Source: Diacronema lutheri (Eukaryota > Haptophyta > Pavlovophyceae > Pavlovales > Pavlovaceae). From it: DNA of 64,000 nucleotides. Positions 50,672 to 59,875 of this stretch are shown in pieces. The stretch covers positions 1,426,001-1,490,000 of the forward strand of contig JAGTXO010000004.1 in NCBI GenBank assembly GCA_019448385.1, given 5' to 3'. Under the pieces are notes generated by a model, which saw nothing but the letters and a program-made list of their open reading frames with translations, was not told the DNA's origin and searched no databases. The translations under genes and the position numbers were made by a program. Every line of letters starts with the position of its first letter. Position 1 is the stretch's first letter.

Positions 50672-52748
50672 ATGGCGTCGCCTGGCCCGCGGCGGAGCCC
50701 GCGCCACCTGCCGTCGGTCGAGAGCCCCTCGGAGGCCTACTGCGAGGACGCGCTTGTCGGGCAAATGCTTCCTCGTCCCCCGGGCGGTGAGTGCCCGCTC
50801 GTCGACGACTTCCTTAACATGACGTACGCGCCGCGCGACCTCGTCGAGGCGGTCGTCAAGCTCGGCGGGAAGGTGCAGCGCGTGATGCTTAAAGACCTCG
50901 GCAAAGAGGCACTGCTCGCGCTCGTGGGCTCGTCCGAGAACGCGCTCGTCCAGTCGAACAAGGCGCACAAGCACCTCGCCGTCGTCAAGAGCATTGTCAC
51001 TGTCAGCTTTTGGGAGCACTGCGGCCGGCCGCCCGTGCAGCAGGACATCCCCATCCTCGCGCTCGTCCTCGCGAAGTACGCGCAGCGCTACACGCTGCTC
51101 AAGCGCAAGTGGGGCCTTTCGCGGCCTCCGATCGCCCTTCTGCCGCTCAACCAGGCGGGCACCGCGCCATCCGGGGGCGAGCACGCGGCGCCCGCGCCGC
51201 GTGCGGCGGCGCCGCTCGCGGCGGCGCGGCGGATGAGCTTTGGCAGCTTGGGATTCGTGGACGAGGGCGTGGACGAGGGCGCGAGCAGCCTCTTTGGCCG
51301 GCCGAGCGGCGACGCCCCATCGGTCGGCGGCGGCGCCTTCCTCGACGACGGGCAGGGCGACGAGGATGAGCCCCAGGAGCCCGACAACGTCGACCCGCAT
51401 GCCAAGAAGAAGATCAACTGGAGCACGCCGATGCACATCCGCCTCCTCCACGTCGCGCGCTCGCAGGATGTCGTCAATCAGAGCCGTAAGGCCACGCGTC
51501 TGGAGATCGACGCGCGCGCGCACAAGATCGGCGCCTGGTATGACAAGGTGGTCAACGGCGAGCGAGTGCGCGGCGTGGGCACCGAGGCCTTCCAGGACAT
51601 CTACGACGAATCCATCGTCTTCACGGCCCCGAAGCTCGTCCCCGCCGAGGGGGACTACCAGTTCTGGGGCAATTCGAACTGGGTGGAGCGCAACCAGTCG
51701 ACCTCCTTCGCCATCCCGGCGGCCATCGACCCGAACGAGGCTAGCGAGGACATGCGTAACATCCCGGGAGACAAGCTCGCGGACAGGCTCAAGATGATCC
51801 AGGGCCTCTACGGCTCGGCCGAGGCGAGGTGGAAGCAGTACGCTGCCCCGAGTGCGCACGCGCGTGCGCACCACCTCTTCCTCCTCGCTCATGCTCACGC
51901 TGTCAATCTCCACTCCACCGGGCATCGTGCGTGCGCGCCCGCGCGCGCCCGCCCGCCCGCCGCTGCGCAGGTCTGGCCAACACACCTTCTTCAGCTTCCC
52001 CGCCTTTGTCTGGGCCAAAAATGACAAGCTCAGCCGGCCACTCGCCATCGCGGTGGTCTACCTCTGGTGCCTTGACTATGAGGGCGGCTTCGTCGGCGGC
52101 GGCCCCTTGGGGCACAGCAGCGCGCGCGGCGTCGGCCAGATGCAGGCGGCAGACGCAGGCGGCCCGAACACGCCCGCGCCGCTGAGCAGCTTGGCCAAGC
52201 GCCCCTACGGCGGCAGCAAGCGCGCGGCGCCGGATGAGCTGCAGGCCTCCGACGCCAGCTTTGCGTCCTATATGGTCGCCAGAAAGGCGGCGGAGGCTCA
52301 GCAGCGCGCGGCCGACGCAAAGCGCGCCGAGCGCTCCGAGCTGCTCGAGGAGCTCGTGCGGTGGCGCGCCATCGAGGCGGCGGCTTTGACCAAGATTGAG
52401 ACCCTCTACAGGCTGCTCGACAAGGAGGCGTCGAAGGCGTTCGCCGAGCCCATGCTCCAGACCGCCATCGACGAGCAGGTGAAGGCGGGCGAGGCCCGCG
52501 CCAAAGCCGAGGCGCGTCTTCAGGCGCTCGATGCGCCTCCTCCGCAGATGAGCGCGCACGGGGCGGGGCCGAGCGCAAGCGTCGCGCAGCACGTGCCCGC
52601 GACCGTCTACATTAACCTCGTGCCCTCCGGCGCGACCGCCACACCGCCTGCACCTATCGCGCGCGCCAACGGTGGGTCGGGGCGGCCGGGCGCGGGCGAC
52701 GGGGCGGGCGCGCCTGCGACTGACTCGGATGGAGCCGAGTCAGAGTGA
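50672..52748 (+). CDS. Harbinger accessory (Myb/SANT-like) DNA-binding protein
   Basis: Two exons, 50672-51828 and 51971-52748, 142-nt GT-AG intron; 644 residues. In PIF/Harbinger elements the second gene is usually a Myb/SANT- or trihelix-like protein that binds the ends and brings the transposase to the nucleus. Here the stretch near residue 248-295 (INWSTPMHIRLLHVARSQDV, HKIGAWYDKVV) has a helical, Trp-containing pattern compatible with that fold, but the match is weak. The N-terminal 130 residues (VDDFLNMTYAPRDLVEAVVK) and a C-terminal coiled coil (LLEELVRWRAIEAAALTKIE) are well formed. The spliced join gives EARSGQHTFFSFPAFVWAK. The first ATG after the terminal repeat was taken as start. 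Confidence 0.8.
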
Positions 52749-52789
52749 CGTGCGCGCCTCTGAAGTGATGCGACCCTAGGTGCGCCACA

Positions 52790-54133
52790 CTACTGTGCAC
52801 ACATCGCAGTCTCGCCGATCCGCCGCTTCCGGTTGCCCGTCAGGTTGGGCCGACACCCGTTTCGCTCCTTGATGCTCCGTGTGAGCTCGGCACGCAGCAT
52901 GTTGACCTCGCGGACGCGCGCTCGTCGGTGCGGGCGCGAGCGCTCGAGGTCCTCGCACTCGTCCTGCGGTTCCAGGTCGACCTGCGGCTCGAGCATCCTG
53001 CCGTCAAACTGGTCGGGGCCCTCGACGTCGTTGTGGTCGATGCACCAGTTGTGCAGCTTGGCGCACGCCGTGACGATGCGCGTCGTCCTGGCCAAACGTT
53101 CGGCGGGGAGCGGCCGCCAAAGGATACCCCAGCGCCGGCACAGCAGCCCGAAGGCGCACTCGATCTCGATGCGCGCGCTCGACTGGAAAAAATTGAACGC
53201 GTCCTTGTCCGTCGGCAGCGTCACGCCGCGCCACGGCGTGAGCATCCACTGCTGCGCCTCGTACGCGGCGTCGCCGACGAGCATGAAAGGGAGCGGCGGC
53301 GGGTTCATCTCCATGCGCACGCCGAGGAGCGACGCACCGAAGGCGAGCGAGTCCGGGCAGCTGCCCTCCATCCGCGCGTCCATGAAGAGGAAGCGCCGCC
53401 GTGCGTCGCACACGCCTTGGCACACGAGCGCATAGAAGCCCTTGCGGTTGTAAAACTCCTTGACGCGGTCGGTCTGCGAGGCAGGCGGGCAGAGGATCTT
53501 GACCGCGACCCCGTCGATCGCGCCGAAGATGCCGCGGATCCAGGGGCCCTTCTTGGTGGCAAATTCGTGCTCGAGCGCCTGCAGCTTGTCCACGTCCCAT
53601 TCCCACGTGCCGTCCTCGTGCTCGATGAAGAGCGATTCAAGGTCGACGCTGCGTGTGGCGTGGATGGCGTCGAGCACGGCATCCACCACGCGATAGAAGG
53701 TGCTCGCCACGATGCTGAAGCCGAATCCTATATCGTGATGCGAGCCGCCCGCGAGGTAGCGCAGCGTGACGGCCACCTTGAGCCACACCGGCAGCGCGGT
53801 CTTGCGTCGCTTGGGGAGCTGGGGAGCGAGCGTCTGGCAGAGGTCGTCAAACGCGTCGCGGTCCATCCTGAACATCGTCTTGAACTGCCGCGGCCGGATC
53901 GCGTCGAAGCGCCGCTTGACGTCGTCGCGATCCGGCCGCGCGCGCGGCGCCGTCGCCGAGCCGTCGTCGTCGCCGCCGGCGGCGCTGCGTCGCGCGTGCC
54001 TGCGGAGCATGTGCAGGTAATGCAGGCAATGCAACGCATGCAGGTCGTCTAGAATTTTTCGGTCCTCCGCCGAGACATCATCGTCGTCGTAGTCCGCCCA
54101 ATCGAGCTGGCCGTGGAAGTGCGGCCATGGCAT
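52790..54133 (-). CDS. PIF/Harbinger DDE transposase
   Basis: 447 residues, single exon, DDE_Tnp_4 family. Catalytic residues are recognisable: Asp207 in GAIDGVAVKI, Asp288 in MLVGDAAYEAQQW, and Glu325 in SSARIEIECAFGLLCRRWG. An N-terminal helix-turn-helix-like region (FDDLCQTLAPQLPKRRKTAL, VAVTLRYLAGGSHHDIGF, FSIVASTFYRVVDAVL) precedes the catalytic core, as in other members. Conserved context includes NRKGFYALVCQGVCDARRR and GSCPDSLAFGAS. The frame has no interruption, so the enzyme may be active. Its stop lies 41 bp from that of the accessory gene. The codons for residues 26-39 form one arm of a 40-bp inverted repeat. Confidence 0.95.
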   Translation of the reverse strand: MPWPHFHGQLDWADYDDDDVSAEDRKILDDLHALHCLHYLHMLRRHARRSAAGGDDDGSATAPRARPDRDDVKRRFDAIRPRQFKTMFRMDRDAFDDLCQTLAPQLPKRRKTALPVWLKVAVTLRYLAGGSHHDIGFGFSIVASTFYRVVDAVLDAIHATRSVDLESLFIEHEDGTWEWDVDKLQALEHEFATKKGPWIRGIFGAIDGVAVKILCPPASQTDRVKEFYNRKGFYALVCQGVCDARRRFLFMDARMEGSCPDSLAFGASLLGVRMEMNPPPLPFMLVGDAAYEAQQWMLTPWRGVTLPTDKDAFNFFQSSARIEIECAFGLLCRRWGILWRPLPAERLARTTRIVTACAKLHNWCIDHNDVEGPDQFDGRMLEPQVDLEPQDECEDLERSRPHRRARVREVNMLRAELTRSIKERNGCRPNLTGNRKRRIGETAMCAQ

Positions 54134-54199
54134 CGTCGCGCGCCCCAATTATAAACGGTAATTCTAGACGACCTGCATGCGTTGCATTGCCTGCATTAC
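54017..54199. repeat. 40-bp perfect inverted repeat in transposon
   Basis: Arms 54017-54056 and 54160-54199, perfectly complementary over 40 bp, 103-bp spacer. The left arm is inside the transposase coding sequence; the right arm lies between its ATG and the right terminal repeat. A transcript starting in the right end would fold on itself here. Confidence 0.92.
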
Positions 54200-54312
54200 G
54201 CAGCGCGCCCCAATTAAGGAACCGCGAGCTTTGCGGGCCTAACCGCGAGCTTTGCGGGGAACGGAAGACCCCCAGAAATCGGGCCCAAAAAAACAATTCG
54301 CGACGGGCAAAT

Positions 54313-54329
54313 TTTACAGGGAACGGGCC
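54313..54329 (-). repeat. Right terminal inverted repeat of Harbinger element
   Basis: 17 bp, followed by the TAA duplication at 54330-54332. Just inside it are two 18-bp direct repeats (54220-54237 and 54241-54258, core ccgcgagctttgcggg) and a 14-bp direct repeat (54138-54151, 54203-54216), likely subterminal transposase-binding sites. Confidence 0.9.
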
Positions 54330-54375
54330 TAAAAGCAAAGCTCTCGCCGATCGCCGAGGGGTCGCGCGAATCGCA

Positions 54376-56082
54376 ATGCGGAGCGCCGTGCACCCGAGCG
54401 AGGCTGAGGGCGCGGCGCCGCTGATCGTCGATCGCCTTGGCGCGCTGCGTGACGCCAGCCGTTTGCGCCGCCTTCGCGTGCAGGGTGTGCCGTTTGCGCT
54501 CGGCGCGGTCTGCGGGCTGGCAGGGGTGGTGATCTTCCTGCACGAGCGGCTTCGGTATGGCTTCTCGCGGCGCTCGCACCTTCTCTTCGGCGGGCTCGCC
54601 CTCGCGCATCTCGGGCCGTTTGCCGCCGCCTTGGCCATCCGCCTGCAGGACACGCAGCTGCTTCGCGCGCTCGTTTCGATCCTTGGCGGCATCTACTGCA
54701 ACGTGGGCCTCGCGTGCGCGCTCGCGTTCGTCGAGGACCAGCGGTTCGAAGGCGATGCTTTAAGGAAATTGCTGCTCGCGTGTCTCGAGGGGCTCGGCGT
54801 TTGCGCCGGGACGATCGGCATTTGCATGAGCGCGCTGACCGTGTACGCCGACGTGCGGCTCGGCGCGCCGACGCGCGTGTCGTACCGCCGCATGTGGTTG
54901 ACGGCTGGATGCGTGAACGTCGTGGTGGCGTGCGCGTACGTCTTCGCAGTCGTGGTCGCCGGTGCATTTCCGGCGCAGGACGGTATGCAGCGCCACCACG
55001 TGCCTACGCTGTGCGTGCTGACGGTCGTCGCCATCAGCTTGTGCAGGCTGAGCTTCTGGCCGCGGTTGCAGGAGCGCGTGCATGCGTGGCTCTCGCAGAT
55101 CGGCGAACCCGTCACCGTCGCGGCGGGCATTTCGGAGTTGCTGTGCGGGCGCTCACCGGAGGAGGTGGTGGCAAGCGCGCGCGAGCACTTTCACGCCGTC
55201 CCCGTCGACCGGCTGTGCCGGCACCACTTTGACCCAGCGGAGATTGGAGCGAGGCTCGCGCCGCCCGTCGGCGTGCGCGCCGGCTGCGACGACGACGAGT
55301 CGTCGCGCGCGGCGTCGTCGTCGCTCGCGGCGTCGCCTGTGGGTCCCGCCGCTGTGCAGGCGCGCACGGGGGGCTATCCTGCGCGCGCCACATGGCGCGT
55401 GCACGTCGGCTCGAGCCTTGTGCGCAAGGGCGCGCTCGACCCGACGAGCAAGGGGCCTGCGATGGACGAGCGCTTCGCGCTTCCGGCCGTGTGCGAGCGC
55501 GCGAACCTCGGCAAGGTGGACGCCTTCGTCTCGCACTCGTGGCACGACGACGCGGAGCTCAAGTGGGAGGCGCTTCAAGCATGGCGGTGCGACTTTGTCG
55601 CCGAGCACGGCCGCGAGCCCACGGTCTGGTTTGACCGGTTGTGCATCGTGCAGGACCCGGAGCTGATCTCGATGCAGCTGGCCAACCTTCCCGTGTACCT
55701 CGCCGGCTGCCAGACGCTGCTCGTGCTGCGTGGGAAGACGTACATGTCGCGGCTGTGGTGCGTGCTCGAGCTCTTCATCTTCTCAGAGATGGGCGCCGGC
55801 CGTGACCAGATCCGCGTCATCACGCTGCCCGACGCGGATGAGCTGGACGCGCAGCCGCGCAGCTCGCGCGCGGTCCGCCAAGCGCCGCGCCATTCCGCGG
55901 CGATGGACGTCCTCAAGCGGCTGTCTTGGGCGGCGCCCAGCGTCGGCCTTTTCGACGTGCGCAACGCGACGACGACCGATCCGCGCGACAAGAGCACGTT
56001 GCTCGCGGTCATAGAGAACGCCGGCGCCGGCGTCGACACGTTCAACGACTGGGCGCGGGCGATGCTCGCGAAGGGCTTTTGA
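54376..56082 (+). CDS. Six-TM membrane protein with TIR-like domain
   Basis: 568 residues, single exon. Residues 38-230 hold about six transmembrane helices (FALGAVCGLAGVVIFL, LFGGLALAHLGPFAAALAI, LLACLEGLGVCAGTIGIC, NVVVACAYVFAVVVAGAF). After a disordered linker, residues 380-480 form an alpha/beta domain: DAFVSHSWHDDAELKW (385-397), TVWFDRLC (417-423) and YMSRLWCVLELF (456-467). The last motif matches the S-x-WC-x-x-EL signature of TIR domains, whose Glu (here Glu465) is the NADase catalytic residue. The fold assignment is by pattern. Similar SHSW-type proteins occur in algae and oomycetes but are uncharacterised. A Harbinger element sits 46 bp upstream. Confidence 0.75.
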   Translation: MRSAVHPSEAEGAAPLIVDRLGALRDASRLRRLRVQGVPFALGAVCGLAGVVIFLHERLRYGFSRRSHLLFGGLALAHLGPFAAALAIRLQDTQLLRALVSILGGIYCNVGLACALAFVEDQRFEGDALRKLLLACLEGLGVCAGTIGICMSALTVYADVRLGAPTRVSYRRMWLTAGCVNVVVACAYVFAVVVAGAFPAQDGMQRHHVPTLCVLTVVAISLCRLSFWPRLQERVHAWLSQIGEPVTVAAGISELLCGRSPEEVVASAREHFHAVPVDRLCRHHFDPAEIGARLAPPVGVRAGCDDDESSRAASSSLAASPVGPAAVQARTGGYPARATWRVHVGSSLVRKGALDPTSKGPAMDERFALPAVCERANLGKVDAFVSHSWHDDAELKWEALQAWRCDFVAEHGREPTVWFDRLCIVQDPELISMQLANLPVYLAGCQTLLVLRGKTYMSRLWCVLELFIFSEMGAGRDQIRVITLPDADELDAQPRSSRAVRQAPRHSAAMDVLKRLSWAAPSVGLFDVRNATTTDPRDKSTLLAVIENAGAGVDTFNDWARAMLAKGF

Positions 56083-56143
56083 CTTTTTAAAAAAGGTTTG
56101 CTGTTTGCGAGCCTGGAACGGCAGTTACACATCTGCCCACGCC

Positions 56144-59100
56144 ATGCTAGACTCTGTCGTGGCGGACCGCGACGTGCCGGCCTTGGCCATCAAGCTGAGT
56201 CGGGTGCCGTTGCCCGCCAGCGCAAGCGACAACCTGCTGCTCGCGTCGCTCCAGAATTCACTTCAGCCCATCATCGCCATGGCGCTCTGCGCGCTGCGCG
56301 CGCGCGCGCGCGCGGCGCCGCTCGAACCGTCCGAAGCGACCGCCGTGGCCGCAACATTTTTCCTCGCAGCGTCGTCGTCGTCGCACCGGCAGTCGTCGCA
56401 GTTGCAGGCGGACATACGCTCGGCGCACCACTGGCTCGTTGCCGAGCAGGCTCGCCACGCTGAGCTCGTCATGCAGCTCGCGCATTCGCGAGCCACGGCC
56501 GATCACAATGCGCACCGCAAGGCCGCGCTCCGCGCGAGCGAGGCGGAGGCGCGCGGTACGCGCCGCGCGTGTCGTCGATTGCCGTGCCGCGCGTGCGCGA
56601 TCCGCATAATTGTCCGCCTCGGGCACGGCGCTGACGCTCCGTGTGCGCACACGCGCGCGCCCGCCCGCCGCGCGCAGGCGTGGTCAGCGCGGCGTCGGAA
56701 CGCGCGCAGACAGTCGTCGCCGCGCGCGTCGACAGCCACGCCAAGCGGCTTTTGGACAAGGCCGGCTTTTGCGCGGCACGCGCGCGCGCGCTGCAAGCCG
56801 AGGCGGAGGTGGAGGCGGCCAGGTTTGCGAACCTCGACGCGGCGCTGCGCGGTCGGATCGCCGCGGCGACGGCGGCGGGCGACGTCGCCGTCGGCGAGCT
56901 CAGCGCGCTGGAAAACTATGCGCTCGCCATTGCCGAGGAGGAGCAGGCGCATGTCATCGCCGTTGCGCACAATGCCGACGCGCGCGCCGTCGCGCAGCAA
57001 AGTGGCGCGGCCGACGAGGCGAACATGCCGCCATTGGCTGCCGGGACGGGCGCGTCGCAGCGCGCGCGCGGCGAGGCGGCGCTCGCCGCGGCGGAGGCGC
57101 TCGTCTCGGCGGTGATCACGATGCCCGCGCTACCGTGGCTGCCCGCGCGCATGAGCCGCGAGCATGTCGACGGCCGGCCTTCGCCGGTCGTTGCCGTCGT
57201 CGCCGCGCGTGCGGACGGCGCGCTGGGCGAGCGCGCCGCATCGTCGCTGGCGCGCGCGCTCGGCGGCGCGAGCGTGCTCACGCCGGCGAGCGCGCTCGCC
57301 GACGAGCTGCACGTGCGCTCGGCGCGTGCGCTCGCCGCTGCCGAGGCGTCGCACGCCGGCAAGCTCATCTCGCCCGCCATCTCCTCGCAGGTCCTCGCGG
57401 ACGCGACCGCGCGCGCTGCGGGCGCAAGCGCCGTCGTGCTGTGCGGCGCGCCGACGACGCGCGGCGGGCTCGACGCGTTTGAGGCGGCGCTCGGCCGGCC
57501 GCTCGACTTGGTCGTGCACATCGACGCGGCCGCGGACGCCCACGTCGCCGCGGCGGACGGCGCGCCGGCCGCGCCCAAGCCGCGGCCGGGCGCGGTGCGC
57601 CCAGACATGCTCCGACATCTCGCCGCGAGCGGTCGGCTGATCACACTCGACGCGGCCATCGTTGGTGCGGGCGGCGAGCAGCTCGCCGCGGCGCTCAACC
57701 GCGCGGCGACGCGCGCCGCACACGCCGCCGACGCCACGCCGCTCGCTCCCTCCGACTTGATCGTCGTTGTCGCGCCCACCGCGCTCGCCGGTGCGGCCGT
57801 GTGCGACGCGCTCGTCGCGGCCTACGGCCCGGCGGCGGTCGGCATAGTGGCGCTCGGCGCGGAAGGCGCGGATGCGGCAGAGGGCGGAAGCTACGATCTC
57901 GACGCCGCCGTCCGCGCCGCGCGCGAACGCGCCACCGCGCTGCACGGCGCAGTCGTCCTCGACGCGTCGCTCGCAGACGCGCGCGCGGTGCGCGCGGCGA
58001 TCTCGCAGCTCTGGGCGCCGCGGATCATCGTCGCGCCCGACTACGCGCCGACCGACCGGCTCGCGCCGGGCGCGCCGCCGCTTGGCGCCGACGCGCTCGC
58101 CCGCTTCGAACGCCGCGTCGGCGCATTGCTGCGCGAGGTGCACACGCTGCCGCACACGGCCGTCAGGCGGCCGACCGGCGCGTACGGCGCGCGCGGCGTC
58201 GCGACGGCGCTGCTCCCGCTCTTCGGGCCCGCGCAGGCGCCCGTGCTGCCGCCGCTCGGCGCGCCTCCGCCAAGCGCGCCGCCGTCGAGCGCGCCGCCGT
58301 CGAGCGCGCATGTGCAGGCGGCCGCCGCCGCACCGCCGCCGGTGGACGAGGCGAACGCGGGCGCGATGCCGGCAGCCGGCGCCGTGGCGGCCGACGCGGC
58401 GGTAGACGCGGCGCCCGCGGCGCTGCGAGCCGTCGCGGCGGCGGCAGCGCGCGCAGCACCGCCGCCCAGCGGCCCATCAGCATTGCCGCGTCCACCGTTC
58501 GGCGCGTCCGAGTGGGTGCTCGTTGCGGGCGGGTCGGACGATGCACGCGCGGGCGCGTGCGCGAGGCTCGCCGACGCGTTTGGCGGCACGGTGGTGCTTG
58601 GCCTCGCCGCGCTCGCCGCGCGGGGCGCGGGCGCATCGCCCGCCTTCGTCAGCGTGTCCATCGCCGATCTCAGCGCCGATGCGGCCGCTGGCGCGCGGCT
58701 TGTGCTCCACCTCGCCGCTCGCGGCGAGGCGGCGGGCGAGGACGTGGATGGGGACGCCGCCGTGCGGTCGGCCGCGCGCGGCGCGCGGCTGCTGCGGCTG
58801 CCGCCGTCGCTCGAGGGCTACGAGGTGGAGGTGGTGTCGGCCTTCGTGCGCGCGCAAGCCGACGCGCTCAGCTCGTCGGCGCGCGCGCTGAACGGCGCGG
58901 GCTCGAGCCCCCTGCGCCTCCATCTCGTCCTCACCGATGGGGCGCGCGCGGAGGATCGCGCCTTCGTCGAGAGCGTGTGCGCCGCGGCGGCAGCGGAGCC
59001 GCGCGACGAGCGAGCGGACGCTGCCGGCGCGCGCCAAAGCGCCGTCGTCGTCACGCGCGCGGCCGCGATGGCGTGGCATGCGACGCGCGCCTCGGACGGC

Positions 59101-59771
59101 GCGAGCGCCACGCCGGACGCCACCGGCGCGCGCGCCGAGGCAGCGGCGGGCGGCGGCGCGCGCATCCTCACGGCCTCGCAGATTGCGGCCGCGCAGGTTG
59201 CGGCTGCGCACGAGGCTGCGGCGAGCGCGCGCGTGCGCGACGCGCTGCTCGCGAACGACCCGCGCACGCTGAGCGCGCTCACCGCGCTCGAGGGCGTCGC
59301 GGGCTGGGTTGCGAGCGCGACGCTGCTGCGCACCGCGGAAGGCGAGGCGGAGGGCCGCGCGCCGAAGGCCCTGCAGCTGCTGCTCGAGACGCTCCGCTCG
59401 AGGGGGCAGCTCGTGACTGTGCGCGCTCTTTCTCGCGCGTTCCCCCCCCCCCCCCCCCCCCCTGGCCCTCCTCCTTCCCCCCGGCGCCCCGTTCGGCGGC
59501 GTGGTGCGGTCGCGCGGCACCTTATGTCCCCGCGCTCGTTGCGGTGTGCGGCCTGCCCGCTGCGCTGCGCACGTGCGTGCCGCACGACCTCACGCGCGTT
59601 GCGCACACGCTCCCACGCGCCGGCCCCGCCGTGCGGCGCGCGCTGGCGCCGCAGCTGATCGCCTCGGATGGAGTCGACACGTGCGCCGAGGCGCTGCGCC
59701 GCGCGGTGCGCGAAGCTGACGACGGGCCCGACGATGCTGCGGCTCCTGAGACTGGGATGGACACAAATTGA
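56144..59771 (+). CDS. Coiled-coil protein with three degenerate adenylate-kinase-like modules
   Basis: Exons 56144-56555, 56678-59418 and 59655-59771; about 1089 residues. The N-terminal 300 residues are a helical/coiled-coil region. Three segments then each show a beta strand, a Gly-poor turn and a helix ending in a YG/GG: VVAVVAARADGALGERAAS (about 305), LIVVVAPTALAGAAVCDALV (about 497) and WVLVAGGSDDARAGACARLA (about 749). Adenylate kinases start with such a unit but carry GxxGxGKGT; here the Lys is missing in all three, so nucleotide phosphoryl transfer is unlikely. Further strand-like text follows each (DLVVHIDAAADAHVA, PRIIVAPDYAPTD). The last intron (59419-59654) contains a C21 run. 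The alternative is a stretched last exon; see the poly(C) entry. Confidence 0.6.
59442..59462 (+). repeat. C21 homopolymer in proposed intron
   Basis: A run of 21 C, 24 nt after the donor at 59419. There is no AG between the run and 59653, which places the acceptor there and the tract in an intron. If the run length is mis-assembled, the tract could instead be coding. Confidence 0.85.
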
Positions 59772-59875
59772 GACCGCGCGCCATGCGTTTTGCACGCGTA
59801 CGCGATCGACCACCTGCACGTGGCAAGCTTGATGAGAGATTGGCACTTGGCGCATCTCACGGCTCCCGCCTCCCC

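Larger units (their letters stand above)
50639..54329. mobile_element. PIF/Harbinger DNA transposon, complete
   Basis: A 3691-bp element. Its ends are 17-bp perfect inverted repeats (ggcccgttccctgtaaa at 50639-50655, complement at 54313-54329). A 3-bp target duplication TAA flanks it (50636-50638 and 54330-54332), matching the TWA preference of this superfamily. It carries two convergent genes, an accessory protein (plus strand) and a DDE transposase (minus strand), as PIF/Harbinger elements do. Both frames are intact, and the terminal repeats are identical, so insertion looks recent. It lies 46 bp before the start codon of the next gene. Confidence 0.93.

Noticed and set aside
59463-59654. 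Coding text (CGLPAALRTC...) before the last exon of the kinase-like gene
   Set aside because: It would need a join with no AG acceptor, or a different C-run length; the GT-AG intron to 59654 keeps frame without special assumptions.
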